A model generated the notes under the pieces. The model ran no database searches, had not been told where the DNA came from, and worked only from the letters and a program-made list of their open reading frames with translations. Shown here one piece after another: positions 1 to 7,409 of a DNA stretch of 13,744 nt. The position numbers were made by a program, and so were the translations under genes. Numbering within the stretch: position 1 is the first letter of the stretch; each line of letters opens with the position of its first letter. The stretch is taken from contig MLAK01000033.1 in assembly GCA_001839685.1 (NCBI GenBank), positions 1-13,744 on the forward strand, written 5' to 3'. This DNA comes from Tritrichomonas foetus (Eukaryota; Parabasalia; Tritrichomonadida; Tritrichomonadidae).

Positions 1-427
1 GGGGGGGGTCATGACTCAAACATAATATATAAGTTTTCATCTTTTTTGTATTTTTTTATCAATTTGTTTTTTATTTGGAATGAATTTCATAAAGAAGATT
101 GAGTCATTTCATGTTTGGGGAATATATAATCAAAATTAGTTGTATGAATGATCTTGCATTATGTAATTAAATAGTTTTTGTTATTGTTGACGATGAGTGA
201 ATGTGAAATCAATAAAATAATTATAATTTTATAAATCATTTTTCTCAGTTTCTGTTTGTTCTATCTGTATTGAAAGCTTACCCTGTTTTGCTATTTCTAT
301 TTTATGATGGATGCTTGCATGATTGGAAACAGGGTATTGTTGTGTTAATGGAAGAAAGCTCTGGCTGCCAATCGGAAATGGAAAAAAATAAATAAACATA
401 AACAATAATAACACAATCTACAAACAT
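1..427. other. Left-end spacer, downstream of the exportin gene
   Basis: AT-rich and without a supported gene. It opens with eight Gs and the palindrome GTCATGAC (8-15). ATGACTCAA at 11-19 is repeated inverted as TTGAGTCAT at 99-107. A 56-codon minus-strand frame (399-229) exists but has no initiator. Confidence 0.4.
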
Positions 428-431
428 TTTA
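428..431 (-). terminator. UAAA poly(A)-type signal overlapping the exportin stop
   Basis: The TAA stop is followed by A, so TAAA includes the stop codon itself. In trichomonads UAAA at or just after the stop is known to direct polyadenylation. The assignment here is by pattern only. Confidence 0.4.
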
Positions 432-3044
432 TTTGAATAAAACAGATTTCGTCTTCAGCATTTGCAAATGCCGCATTGTTTCTGATGGGAGACTATCTTT
501 AGCTTTCGATGCGATTTCTACAATAATCTCTTCAAAAGCTTCTGTTGGCTGTGTTCGAAATAGAAGCAAGCATAGTTCAGACATTTCACTAATTGTTGTT
601 CTTGGATTCTTGGAAACAATTTCGCTTGCAATCTTGGTTGCCATTCCTGGAATATTTTCAAAACCTTCAAAAAGCTGAACATTCACTTGTCCATTCACTA
701 TTATTCCAACACAGTATTCGATAATCTCAATAATTTCACAAATACAAAATCTATGTGAAGGTTCACATGCAATCAATAAAGTATTTGTTAATACAGCTGG
801 CAAAACTTGTCTGAAAAATGTTGTTCGCATTTCATCAGATAAAGTTTCAAGTGATTTTTGTAAAATCAGGCGTAAAGATAATAAGGAATTGACAACAACA
901 GGCTTAATTGCTTTTTTCATGATTTGTAAGAGGATTGAAATATCATCAGATGTTATGCATTCATAGTGAGTTGCAGATAAAGCAAAAATTAATTTTGATA
1001 ATGCTTCAATATTATCATCAAACATATTTGCTGTATTTTCTTCGGTTATTACTTGGTTTATTAGCATTTCTACAGGAATAATTAAATTATTTCTAATTAA
1101 AGTTAAAACTTCTTGAGGAATGTTAGATTGTACCATTACACTTGCAAGAGAAAGGATTTCAAATGGTCTCATATCAGGTGGAAGCGCACTACACATTTCA
1201 ATTAACCAAATACAATCAAAAAATCTCATTTCTTTAAACAATTGAGCTTCATTTTTAATGAAACCAATCATTAAACTTGCATCGTCTCTTCTTTTGGCAT
1301 TTTCGCCACTTGTACCATGCAATTCTAACAAAATCCTAGTGAATTCTGCTGTTGATTGTTGAAGGGAAGGAAGGATTTCAGTTAAAATCGATGCAACACA
1401 TTCAATATTTGCTCGAGCATATCCAATTAAGCCACACATGATGATTCTTAATTCTCGAGTGAAGTCAAATGAAACTTGTTTAGTCTGTAAGTTTTGCCAT
1501 TTGGCCCCAATTGCATTTACAGCAACAGCGAGCTCATTTTTAAGCATGTAGGATCTTGCTGTAGCTTCAGATAAAATCATATAAATGTCTGGTTTAATAT
1601 CTGGTAGATTTAAAATCATGTTGCAGTCAAGACCAGGCACTGTTGTCATTTTTGAAGCCACTAGTAGGAAACTTGCTGATATTCTTTGTAAATCAGGTAC
1701 AGTGACACCATTTAATGCAAATTGACAAGCAATTTCGAGCATTTCTTGTGAAATTTTCTCAGCTTTTACATAATGCATAGCTAAATAAATAAAACAAGAA
1801 ACAGTTAATAAAACAGTAGGATTATTCATATAAACACTATACACAAATCGTAAGGAAGAAAGAGCAAAATCATCATCAAGATTTACAGCTGATGATAAAC
1901 TTGCAGCTGCCCAAACTAAACATTTAAAACGGTGAACATCAAAAGACTGTGCAAGCTGTGAATAAGCGATAGACATCTGTTGAACAACACTTTGTTGGGA
2001 AATATGAAGTAGACAAAGCATCATTGGCCTTTCCTGTTCATAAAAAGCAGTAGATTCATTTGAAAAATCAGGAGGGCATGCAAAATCATTTATTAAAGCA
2101 AGAAGAAGTTGCATAATGGTTTTTTGATGGAGTTTAGATCGTTCTGGATTCCCAGCATATAAAGAAAGTAAGAAAAACTCCCAATATTCAAGTGAATCAA
2201 GAAAACAGGTTTCTGTCATAAGAAGATCATGAATATAATTCAAAGCATTTATGGTATCAGGATGTTCAAGAACTTCAAGATATTGCTGCAGAAGGGATTG
2301 GATGGAAAAATAATCATCATTGATGGAATCAGCATTTGTGACACTAGCAATTAAATTAAAAAGTGTTCGCACATGTTCTACTGGGAAATTGGGCGTAATA
2401 AGAAGGCGACAAAGAACACTTATATATTGGTTGGGAACTTGGAATAGAGGAGATGTTGCAATCATGACAACGGTTTCAAGATCCATAAAAGGGATCAATT
2501 CTGTTAGAAGTGAGGCTGATTCAGGGAAACCGTTAAAAATGTATTGAATCAAAATTGGAACGTGCGCAGTAATGGCTGCTTTTATTTTCGTGTATCGTTC
2601 CGGATCAAGTGGGTAATTAAATAGAAGGTTGATAAATTCTGCTAAAAATTGAAATTGTGGGTGATCCAATAATACAAAATTGGTGATGAAATCTGGCCAC
2701 GAGTCGGGGAAATCTTGGAGAGCGATATGCGAAACAACTCTTTCTAAACTGCTTTTGACCGGCTGGACTGGAAAACTATGATAAGTCTGGATGATATAAT
2801 TTCGGAAATTAATTTTTTCGTCGGGAGACATCGATTGGTATTGATTGAATACAACATTTTGAAGAATTCTTGTTCCTGCCAAAAGAACTTGGTCTGTTTC
2901 TGCGTTTGCCATAATTATTGGCGCCAATTGAATCGCATCAGGACGATCGACGATTTGTTGGAGTTCGGGAATGCCAGTTGGAAGCCCACGATTTTGATTG
3001 GCTAATTGGTCCAAGTATCGAATGTATTGGACTTGATCATCCAT
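429..3044 (-). CDS. CRM1/exportin-1-like karyopherin (short, divergent)
   Basis: An 871-residue all-helical protein of the importin-beta/exportin superfamily, expected to carry cargo through nuclear pores with Ran-GTP. The best resemblance is to exportin-1 (CRM1). Residues 99-123 contain LQDFPDSWPDFI, which fits the conserved CRM1 stretch ending in EWPKHWPTFISDIV. Residues 284-296 (SLEYWEFFLLSLY) fit LEYWNHLAAELY. Residues 375-386 (CLVWAAASLSSA) fit LCWAIGSISGA. These occur in the same order as in CRM1. The family is usually about 1,050-1,100 residues, so this copy is about 200 shorter. I could not place the NES-binding groove with confidence. The open frame extends 47 codons further upstream, but that part is hydrophobic and unlike a karyopherin. 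The ATG at 3044-3042 lies 18 nt after a perfect TCATT initiator, so I start there. Karyopherin is fairly sure; the CRM1 subtype is likely but not proven. Confidence 0.8.
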   Translation of the reverse strand: MDDQVQYIRYLDQLANQNRGLPTGIPELQQIVDRPDAIQLAPIIMANAETDQVLLAGTRILQNVVFNQYQSMSPDEKINFRNYIIQTYHSFPVQPVKSSLERVVSHIALQDFPDSWPDFITNFVLLDHPQFQFLAEFINLLFNYPLDPERYTKIKAAITAHVPILIQYIFNGFPESASLLTELIPFMDLETVVMIATSPLFQVPNQYISVLCRLLITPNFPVEHVRTLFNLIASVTNADSINDDYFSIQSLLQQYLEVLEHPDTINALNYIHDLLMTETCFLDSLEYWEFFLLSLYAGNPERSKLHQKTIMQLLLALINDFACPPDFSNESTAFYEQERPMMLCLLHISQQSVVQQMSIAYSQLAQSFDVHRFKCLVWAAASLSSAVNLDDDFALSSLRFVYSVYMNNPTVLLTVSCFIYLAMHYVKAEKISQEMLEIACQFALNGVTVPDLQRISASFLLVASKMTTVPGLDCNMILNLPDIKPDIYMILSEATARSYMLKNELAVAVNAIGAKWQNLQTKQVSFDFTRELRIIMCGLIGYARANIECVASILTEILPSLQQSTAEFTRILLELHGTSGENAKRRDDASLMIGFIKNEAQLFKEMRFFDCIWLIEMCSALPPDMRPFEILSLASVMVQSNIPQEVLTLIRNNLIIPVEMLINQVITEENTANMFDDNIEALSKLIFALSATHYECITSDDISILLQIMKKAIKPVVVNSLLSLRLILQKSLETLSDEMRTTFFRQVLPAVLTNTLLIACEPSHRFCICEIIEIIEYCVGIIVNGQVNVQLFEGFENIPGMATKIASEIVSKNPRTTISEMSELCLLLFRTQPTEAFEEIIVEIASKAKDSLPSETMRHLQMLKTKSVLFK

Positions 3045-3059
3045 TTTTAATGGAAGAAA

Positions 3060-3064
3060 AATGA
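3060..3064 (-). promoter_or_regulatory. Initiator (TCATT) of the exportin gene
   Basis: On the minus strand the sequence reads AGTCATTTTTC, matching the trichomonad initiator TCA(+1)Y(T/A). The +1 A is the complement of 3062, giving an 18-nt 5' UTR before the ATG at 3044. This decides the start codon. Confidence 0.6.
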
Positions 3065-3325
3065 CTAACCTAAATATGAGTTTTTCAGAATATATATGGC
3101 TTGATTTATTCAATATCTGACCTTTTATTAAAAGAAAAAGTGGAAACAAAAAACTCTTGATTGATGATGAAGTGAAAAGTATCATGAATCTGAGAAAAAC
3201 AATTCACATTCATGAATCAAGAAAATTCTTTTATATTGCATCAAAGAGAGTAAAATAATAATAAAACATTTATTCTTACAAATACAAAACAAAGAAAATT
3301 ATTCGTAAATGAATGAATTTTCTTT

Positions 3326-4570
3326 TCAATCATCACTCTGATCATCATTTTGATCATCGCTATCTTCAAGTTTTTTGATCTGTTCTTTCATATTGTGATA
3401 TTTATCACGATATCTTTTCAACACAGACTCATAAATTTTTGAATATTCCGCAAAATTTGATGGCCGAATGCTTATATCCATGATAATTGTATCGTTTGGT
3501 TGAACAAACCCTTCAGAAATGATAGTATCAACAACAGCAAACTTCGTCCATCCCCAGGAATCCATAACATTAAATTCTGATTTAAAAGCACGTGATATAA
3601 CATCACTTTTTTCAGGATGCCGAATTTGAACTTTATAATCGATATAGAAGGGAGTACCATAACCATTTAACAATTCAATAAAGACAGATAGGTTTGCATG
3701 TGAATCATCACCTTTTGGTGATGCATGGATTTTAGCCCTCCATTTCCCATGAAATATATCAATTGGTGGTGTATAAGTTGTTTTATATGTTTTTCCTTTA
3801 AATGAAGAAACAAAATTTGGAATTTCGATTTGAAAAGTTGAATAATCAGGAACTAGTTCATTTCTAAATGAAATTTTTGGAAAAGTTACTGTATCTACTT
3901 TTTCGGAAGATATTCTTTTGATCTTATCAATTACACAAAGCGCAGCTGTTGCAATTTGTGGATCATTTGATTGGAAAATCTCTTCTGAATCATCAACTAA
4001 AACTTTTATTTCTTCCATAAGAATTTCATTTCGTTCTGCGATTTCCATTACTTCATCTTCATTCTTCTTTTCAACGGCATGAACATGCTCTTGGATTGTT
4101 CGAAATGCAGAATGCATTGAAATCATAGTTTCATCAAATGATGATTCAATTTGTGTTTTAATTGAATCGTACTTTTTTATATAAAGTGAGATTCTTTTTT
4201 GAAGTGACAAAAGTGAGTTCATTGCATCAATTGCTTGAGTATTTGCATCATCAAGGATGTCTTCAATTTTGGATATTGAGTGACCTTTATGCGGACTATT
4301 ATCATTAAATTGATCCAAAATGCAATCACCGCATAAGAAAGATTGGCATGTCTGACAATAAAAGTCACATTTTTTATGATGAATGGCGCATGTGTCATCA
4401 ATTTTATGCTTTCGAATTTCGACTTTTTGATTACATATCTTGCAAACTGACTTCAATTTTTTGATAAATTTGACTGTACATTCATTGCATAAAATTTGAT
4501 CTCCACAGCTTGTTATGTAATATGATGCTGCATTCGATTTATCGCACTCATTACATTTTATGGTAAGCAT
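3326..4570 (-). CDS. TRIM37-like protein: degenerate RING, B-box, coiled coil, MATH
   Basis: A 414-residue protein with a TRIM37-like domain order. A RING-like finger has Cys 6, 9, 22, 28, 31, 43 and 46, with Asp24 where the usual CGH histidine would be (CGD). A perfect B-box 2 follows: C61-x2-H64-x7-C72-x2-C75-x4-C80-x2-C83-x10-H94-x2-H97. Residues about 105-225 look like a coiled coil. Residues about 250-370 are a MATH/TRAF domain, with FHGKWRAKI at its start, then YKVQIRHPE, SWGWTKF and a closing GFVQPNDTIIMDISIRP. A second helix and an acidic Asp-rich tail follow, as the post-MATH helix does in TRIM37. The likely role is an E3 ubiquitin ligase or a scaffold. The missing His leaves ligase activity uncertain. 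The frame opens one codon earlier with GTG, but ATG 4570-4568 follows a TCATT initiator by 6 nt, so it is the start. Confidence 0.85.
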   Translation of the reverse strand: MLTIKCNECDKSNAASYYITSCGDQILCNECTVKFIKKLKSVCKICNQKVEIRKHKIDDTCAIHHKKCDFYCQTCQSFLCGDCILDQFNDNSPHKGHSISKIEDILDDANTQAIDAMNSLLSLQKRISLYIKKYDSIKTQIESSFDETMISMHSAFRTIQEHVHAVEKKNEDEVMEIAERNEILMEEIKVLVDDSEEIFQSNDPQIATAALCVIDKIKRISSEKVDTVTFPKISFRNELVPDYSTFQIEIPNFVSSFKGKTYKTTYTPPIDIFHGKWRAKIHASPKGDDSHANLSVFIELLNGYGTPFYIDYKVQIRHPEKSDVISRAFKSEFNVMDSWGWTKFAVVDTIISEGFVQPNDTIIMDISIRPSNFAEYSKIYESVLKRYRDKYHNMKEQIKKLEDSDDQNDDQSDD

Positions 4571-4573
4571 CAC

Positions 4574-4578
4574 AATGA
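4574..4578 (-). promoter_or_regulatory. Initiator (TCATT) of the TRIM-like gene
   Basis: The minus strand reads GCTCATTGTG immediately before the ATG. The +1 A is the complement of 4576, which predicts a 6-nt 5' UTR, typical for trichomonads. Confidence 0.6.
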
Positions 4579-4746
4579 GCGGTTATTAGGTTAAAAATAT
4601 GGTGAATTGTAATGAACGTTTATTAATTAGTTGAAGAAGCATTTTTTGTTGGTATGTGTTTTTTTTTATAACTTTCTCATAGTATATATTCATTTCTGTT
4701 TTGTGAATTAAATCATCAGGAGCAATTTTGCCTGTGTGTAGACTAT

Positions 4747-5405
4747 TTATAAACACAAAATCACACAAGGACAATCGGTTTGACTGTTTCCAAAATTAGA
4801 AAACGAAAATTTTATATGGAAATCAACAATCACTATCAGAAAGAATAATGTAATAAACATTTCCTGAGAAACTAAAATGCTACCAGGACCCACAATCCAT
4901 GGTAGACCGAAAACCGTCACACCTGAGAACAAATGTTCTTAATCAGTGAAAATCTACACAGTCACTCCCAAAGAAAATTGAAGAAACTTCTCCCCCACTG
5001 ATAACTGGAGAAATATTCGGCCAATTCCCCGGGAAGATCAGCGGGTGATATCAAAAATCACTATTTTAAACAATGAAGAAACAATTTTTTTTCCCTTCTG
5101 TGAGATGTCTGAAATCAAAATCCGTAAAAGCGAGATGATTGTGAATGACGACAGAAATAACTTTAAAGTTAAAACCAATGTAACTGTATTTTTTTCTGTA
5201 GAATAAATCGAAGCATGTTCAAAATCATCCCGAATTGTTGAAAGGAGTTTATGTGGTATGATTCACTCCTTTTATCACAGCTTCGAAAAAGCATACGAAA
5301 ATAAATCAGATAAAAAGCATAGTTAACATGTTTCATTTTATTCCAACTTTCTTTCATGTTCGCCTCATGAATAAATATTATTTCCTCCAGTTTCATTTTT
5401 TTCAC
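4747..5405 (-). pseudogene. Possible decayed membrane-protein gene
   Basis: This sits in the 917-nt gap between the TRIM-like and ENTH genes. Several open stretches on the minus strand overlap in different frames: 5405-5169, 5262-5038, 5057-4962 and 4932-4747. A fifth runs from about 4795 to 4586, into the TRIM promoter. The second stretch includes a long hydrophobic segment ending in SSFTIISLLRILI. The third reads SPADLPGELAEYFSSYQWG. The fourth contains VFGLPWIVGPGS and then MFITLFFLIVIVDF. Joined in order they would resemble a multi-pass membrane protein broken by frameshifts and stops. None begins with an initiator plus ATG. Such long open stretches are more frequent on this strand than I would expect in AT-rich spacer, and bases 4880-5060 are less AT-rich than the surroundings. 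The family is not recognised, and chance remains possible. Confidence 0.35.
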
Positions 5406-5487
5406 ACTTCATTTTTATTTAATTTTTAAAATACTTTTTTCTTTTTTTCTTATTATTTCTTTGATTAATTTTCTTTTTTCTTCATTT

Positions 5488-6345
5488 TCAACACCATTCG
5501 ATGGAGTCGTCGTAAGTTGATTTAGTGACAGAACTGAGTGTCTTGATGAAGTGGAGGTCTTGTTCGGTTTTTGGCTGAATGACAAATTCTGGCTCAGGTG
5601 GTGGCACTTTTGCTGGTGGAGGCGATTGTGGTGGTTCTGGCTCAGGCTCGGGCATTTTAATGATTTCTTCTTCCACTGGAGGAGGAGGTGGTGGTGGTGG
5701 TTCGTAGACAGGCTCCGGCTCTGGCTCAGGAATAAATTGCTGCCTCACTCCGCGGGGGTCGAATGGAATGTCATCATCCTCATCAGGCTCTGGAGGAGGG
5801 ACAGGTTCCGGATCATCGAGGAAGACAACAGGAGCTGGATCTGAATCTTGTGGAGGAGGAGCTGGTCTGTGGACCTGCCTACCGTTGCTTACTGCAAATT
5901 CCGATGGGTCTGGAAGAGGTACTTCGTACATTAAAAAGTCGTAGATTGCTGCTGCCATCATATGGATTTGATCCCTGAAGGGAACTCGCTTTTCGCCAAA
6001 GGACAAATACAAGCAGGATGTGATTTCGGGGATGAGGGCGCGACAAACTTGAATGTAGCGGCTATTTCCGGATTTTAATAGCGAAATCATAATAATGAAC
6101 GATTTGTAGACAGGAGCTGGATGTGACCCAAGTTCATCGAAAACACGAAGTAGTTGCGTAATAATAATGGCACAGTTTAAATTTGTACTGCCCATCGAAG
6201 CTAATTGTCCAAGAATTTGTGGTGGAACACTGTAGGATTTGTTATCAGCAGTTGCTCCTTTGATGATTTTTTCGGCTGAATTGCTTTTAAGTTCGGGAAT
6301 ATCGAAGGCAGATTTATCTTTAAATAGATCTTTCACCTTATTCAT
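5488..6345 (-). CDS. ENTH-domain (epsin-like) protein with Pro/Glu-rich tail
   Basis: A 285-residue protein. Residues about 2-140 fit an ENTH domain: AEKIIKGATADN (24-35) corresponds to the epsin KVREATSNDPW region, and VYKSFIIMISLLKSGNSRYI (79-98) to VYKAMTLMEYLIKTGSERV, followed by a helix with FRDQI in the position of the epsin NVREKA. ENTH domains bind phosphoinositides and recruit clathrin-coat parts at the plasma membrane or trans-Golgi. The rest is low complexity and probably disordered: PEPEPEP blocks at about 206-212 and 232-238, eight consecutive prolines at 216-223, and an acidic run near 188-192. I see no clear ubiquitin-interacting motif, NPF motif or clathrin box. The proline runs could bind SH3- or profilin-type partners; this is inference. 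The protein ends in SIEWC. The start lies 11 nt after a TCACC near-initiator. Confidence 0.8.
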   Translation of the reverse strand: MNKVKDLFKDKSAFDIPELKSNSAEKIIKGATADNKSYSVPPQILGQLASMGSTNLNCAIIITQLLRVFDELGSHPAPVYKSFIIMISLLKSGNSRYIQVCRALIPEITSCLYLSFGEKRVPFRDQIHMMAAAIYDFLMYEVPLPDPSEFAVSNGRQVHRPAPPPQDSDPAPVVFLDDPEPVPPPEPDEDDDIPFDPRGVRQQFIPEPEPEPVYEPPPPPPPPVEEEIIKMPEPEPEPPQSPPPAKVPPPEPEFVIQPKTEQDLHFIKTLSSVTKSTYDDSIEWC

Positions 6346-6353
6346 TTTTTATG

Positions 6354-6358
6354 GGTGA
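6354..6358 (-). promoter_or_regulatory. Near-consensus initiator (TCACC) of the ENTH gene
   Basis: The minus strand reads TATTCACCCATAAAAAATG. TCACC differs from TCAYW only at the last base. The +1 A would be the complement of 6356, giving an 11-nt 5' UTR. Confidence 0.4.
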
Positions 6359-6705
6359 ATAAAAAAACATTTTGATTCAAAATTGTCTACTTTTTCAATA
6401 TTTTCTTCGTGACTTTATTCAACTTTTTTATGATGGGTGATGTGAAATTTCAATAGATTTGGTAATTTTGAATAAAAAAGTATAAATGAAGATTGTAAAG
6501 TAATCAAAAATATCGGGAATAAAAATGCAATTATTGCGAAAGACATTTCATTATCACGATAACATGATGATAGATTTTATTTTCATTTGATTCCAACATA
6601 TATAAAAACTAAGCTTTATAATTAGTATAATGTAGAAAAGAGATTTGATTCATTGTACCCTGTCACTTTTCCCTATCGTTTTATCATTTCGGCAGCAAAA
6701 AATAA
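6359..6705. other. Divergent intergenic promoter region
   Basis: About 350 AT-rich bases separate the head-to-head ENTH and thioredoxin-like genes. I see no coding stretch. Two perfect TCAYW matches lie on the plus strand, TCACT at 6662-6666 and TCATT at 6684-6688. They are 55 and 35 nt from the thioredoxin-like ATG, so they are alternative, longer-UTR start sites for that gene. Confidence 0.5.
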
Positions 6706-6716
6706 AATTTGCATTT
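6706..6716 (+). promoter_or_regulatory. AATTTGCATTT element / variant initiator (GCATT) of the thioredoxin-like gene
   Basis: An 11-mer also found before the polymerase gene (7387-7397). It contains GCATT, the trichomonad initiator with G for T at -2. With +1 A at 6713 the 5' UTR would be 8 nt. Competing perfect initiators lie further upstream, so this assignment is tentative. Confidence 0.4.
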
Positions 6717-6720
6717 TGAA

Positions 6721-7158
6721 ATGAAACCATTAGTAAAACCACCATTTGTCCCATCAACAACGGCCATCGATTACGTAAGAAATGGAAAGAAGCCTATTGT
6801 TTTCATGGCATTGGGTACGATGTGGTCCCCACCCTGTCGATACACAATTCAAGCGCTATTAGACACAGTCAAAGAAGAGAAGTATGCTGAAAAAATTGAA
6901 GTCTTTTGCGTTGATCAAGATAAAGATCTCGAATTTTGCTACCAAGAAAATTTTCCAGTTGGCTTCCCCACCCTTGTGGTTTTCGTCAATGGTTACATCG
7001 CTCCGTTCATCAATGATGTTCAGGGATTCGATCCATCGAAGATGGAGTCCAAGCCTCGTTTAATTAGACAATGTAGCGCAAAACAGATAAAAACAATTAT
7101 GGATGGTGCATTTGAAGTGTTAGAAGGAAATGCGGAGAATATAGCTTTCAAAGAGTGA
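6721..7158 (+). CDS. Thioredoxin-fold protein with WSPPC active-site variant
   Basis: A 145-residue single-domain protein of the thioredoxin fold. The beta strand IVFMALGT (26-33) leads into W35-S36-P37-P38-C39, where classical thioredoxin has WCGPC. The first, nucleophilic cysteine is therefore serine and only the second cysteine remains. The central strand VFCVDQDKDLEF (61-72) and the cis-proline stretch VGFPTLVVFVNG (80-91, Pro83) are typical of the family. About 50 residues follow, ending in helical sequence. With one active-site cysteine the protein cannot perform ordinary dithiol disulfide reduction. It could act as a chaperone or scaffold-like thioredoxin-domain protein, or use Cys39 alone; this is inference. 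No signal peptide is visible. Four earlier codons from a TTG are open, but the first ATG is at 6721. A TAAA lies 15 nt past the TGA stop. Confidence 0.8.
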   Translation: MKPLVKPPFVPSTTAIDYVRNGKKPIVFMALGTMWSPPCRYTIQALLDTVKEEKYAEKIEVFCVDQDKDLEFCYQENFPVGFPTLVVFVNGYIAPFINDVQGFDPSKMESKPRLIRQCSAKQIKTIMDGAFEVLEGNAENIAFKE

Positions 7159-7173
7159 TTGATTCGTATTGAT

Positions 7174-7177
7174 TAAA
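7174..7177 (+). terminator. UAAA poly(A)-type signal after the thioredoxin-like gene
   Basis: TAAA begins 15 nt past the stop and is the first such tetranucleotide downstream. This is within the range usual for trichomonad 3' ends. Pattern only. Confidence 0.3.
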
Positions 7178-7322
7178 ATTATGAATGTTATATTAATACT
7201 CGAAAAGATTTTTATTTATGGTTATTCTTTTTCCTATTATATTCATACATTAATATGGAAATCTAGAAATTCACATTTTGATGTATATTTTCAGCTGATG
7301 ATGAGTGAATTTTCTTTGATGC

Positions 7323-7349
7323 TAGGTCAATAATTCATTATAGGTCAAT
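7323..7349 (+). repeat. Direct repeat TAGGTCAAT x2 upstream of the polymerase gene
   Basis: TAGGTCAAT occurs at 7323-7331 and 7341-7349, an 18-bp period, about 60-85 bp before the polymerase ATG. This could be a paired transcription-factor site. No factor is known to me for this motif here. Confidence 0.45.
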
Positions 7350-7386
7350 TAACTGTTTTTAATGATTAAAGTGAACTTCCCTCGAT

Positions 7387-7397
7387 AATTTGCATTT
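7387..7397 (+). promoter_or_regulatory. AATTTGCATTT element / variant initiator of the polymerase gene
   Basis: The same 11-mer as at 6706-6716. With +1 A at 7394 in GCATT the 5' UTR would be 16 nt. No TCAYW match lies closer to the ATG. Confidence 0.45.
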
Positions 7398-7398
7398 A

Positions 7399-7406
7399 TT
7401 TGGCGG
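7399..7406 (+). promoter_or_regulatory. E2F-like TTTGGCGG box just before the polymerase ATG
   Basis: TTTGGCGG matches the E2F/DP-type binding consensus known for S-phase genes in other eukaryotes and lies directly upstream of a replication gene. It would fall within the very short 5' UTR. Binding is inference only. Confidence 0.3.
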
Positions 7407-7409
7407 TGA

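Noticed and set aside
229..414. Small minus-strand ORF after the exportin gene
   Set aside because: It opens with GTG; its first ATG (399) has no initiator upstream. There is no recognisable domain, and a length of 56 codons is not rare in AT-rich DNA.
3064..3088. ACTAAC followed by a downstream CAG on the plus strand, resembling a trichomonad intron 3' end
   Set aside because: No gene lies on the plus strand there, and spacing and sequence do not fit the compact ACTAACACACAG motif known in trichomonads.
3045..3185. A 47-codon N-terminal extension of the exportin frame
   Set aside because: It is hydrophobic, unlike karyopherins, and starts upstream of a perfect initiator that leaves only 18 nt before the internal ATG.
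4880..5060. Less AT-rich stretch as an snRNA, SRP RNA or RNase P RNA
   Set aside because: I found none of the conserved cores of these RNAs on either strand; the protein-relic reading fits better.
5551..5844. Trp/Arg-rich plus-strand ORF over the ENTH gene tail
   Set aside because: It is the antisense shadow of the proline-codon runs in the real gene.
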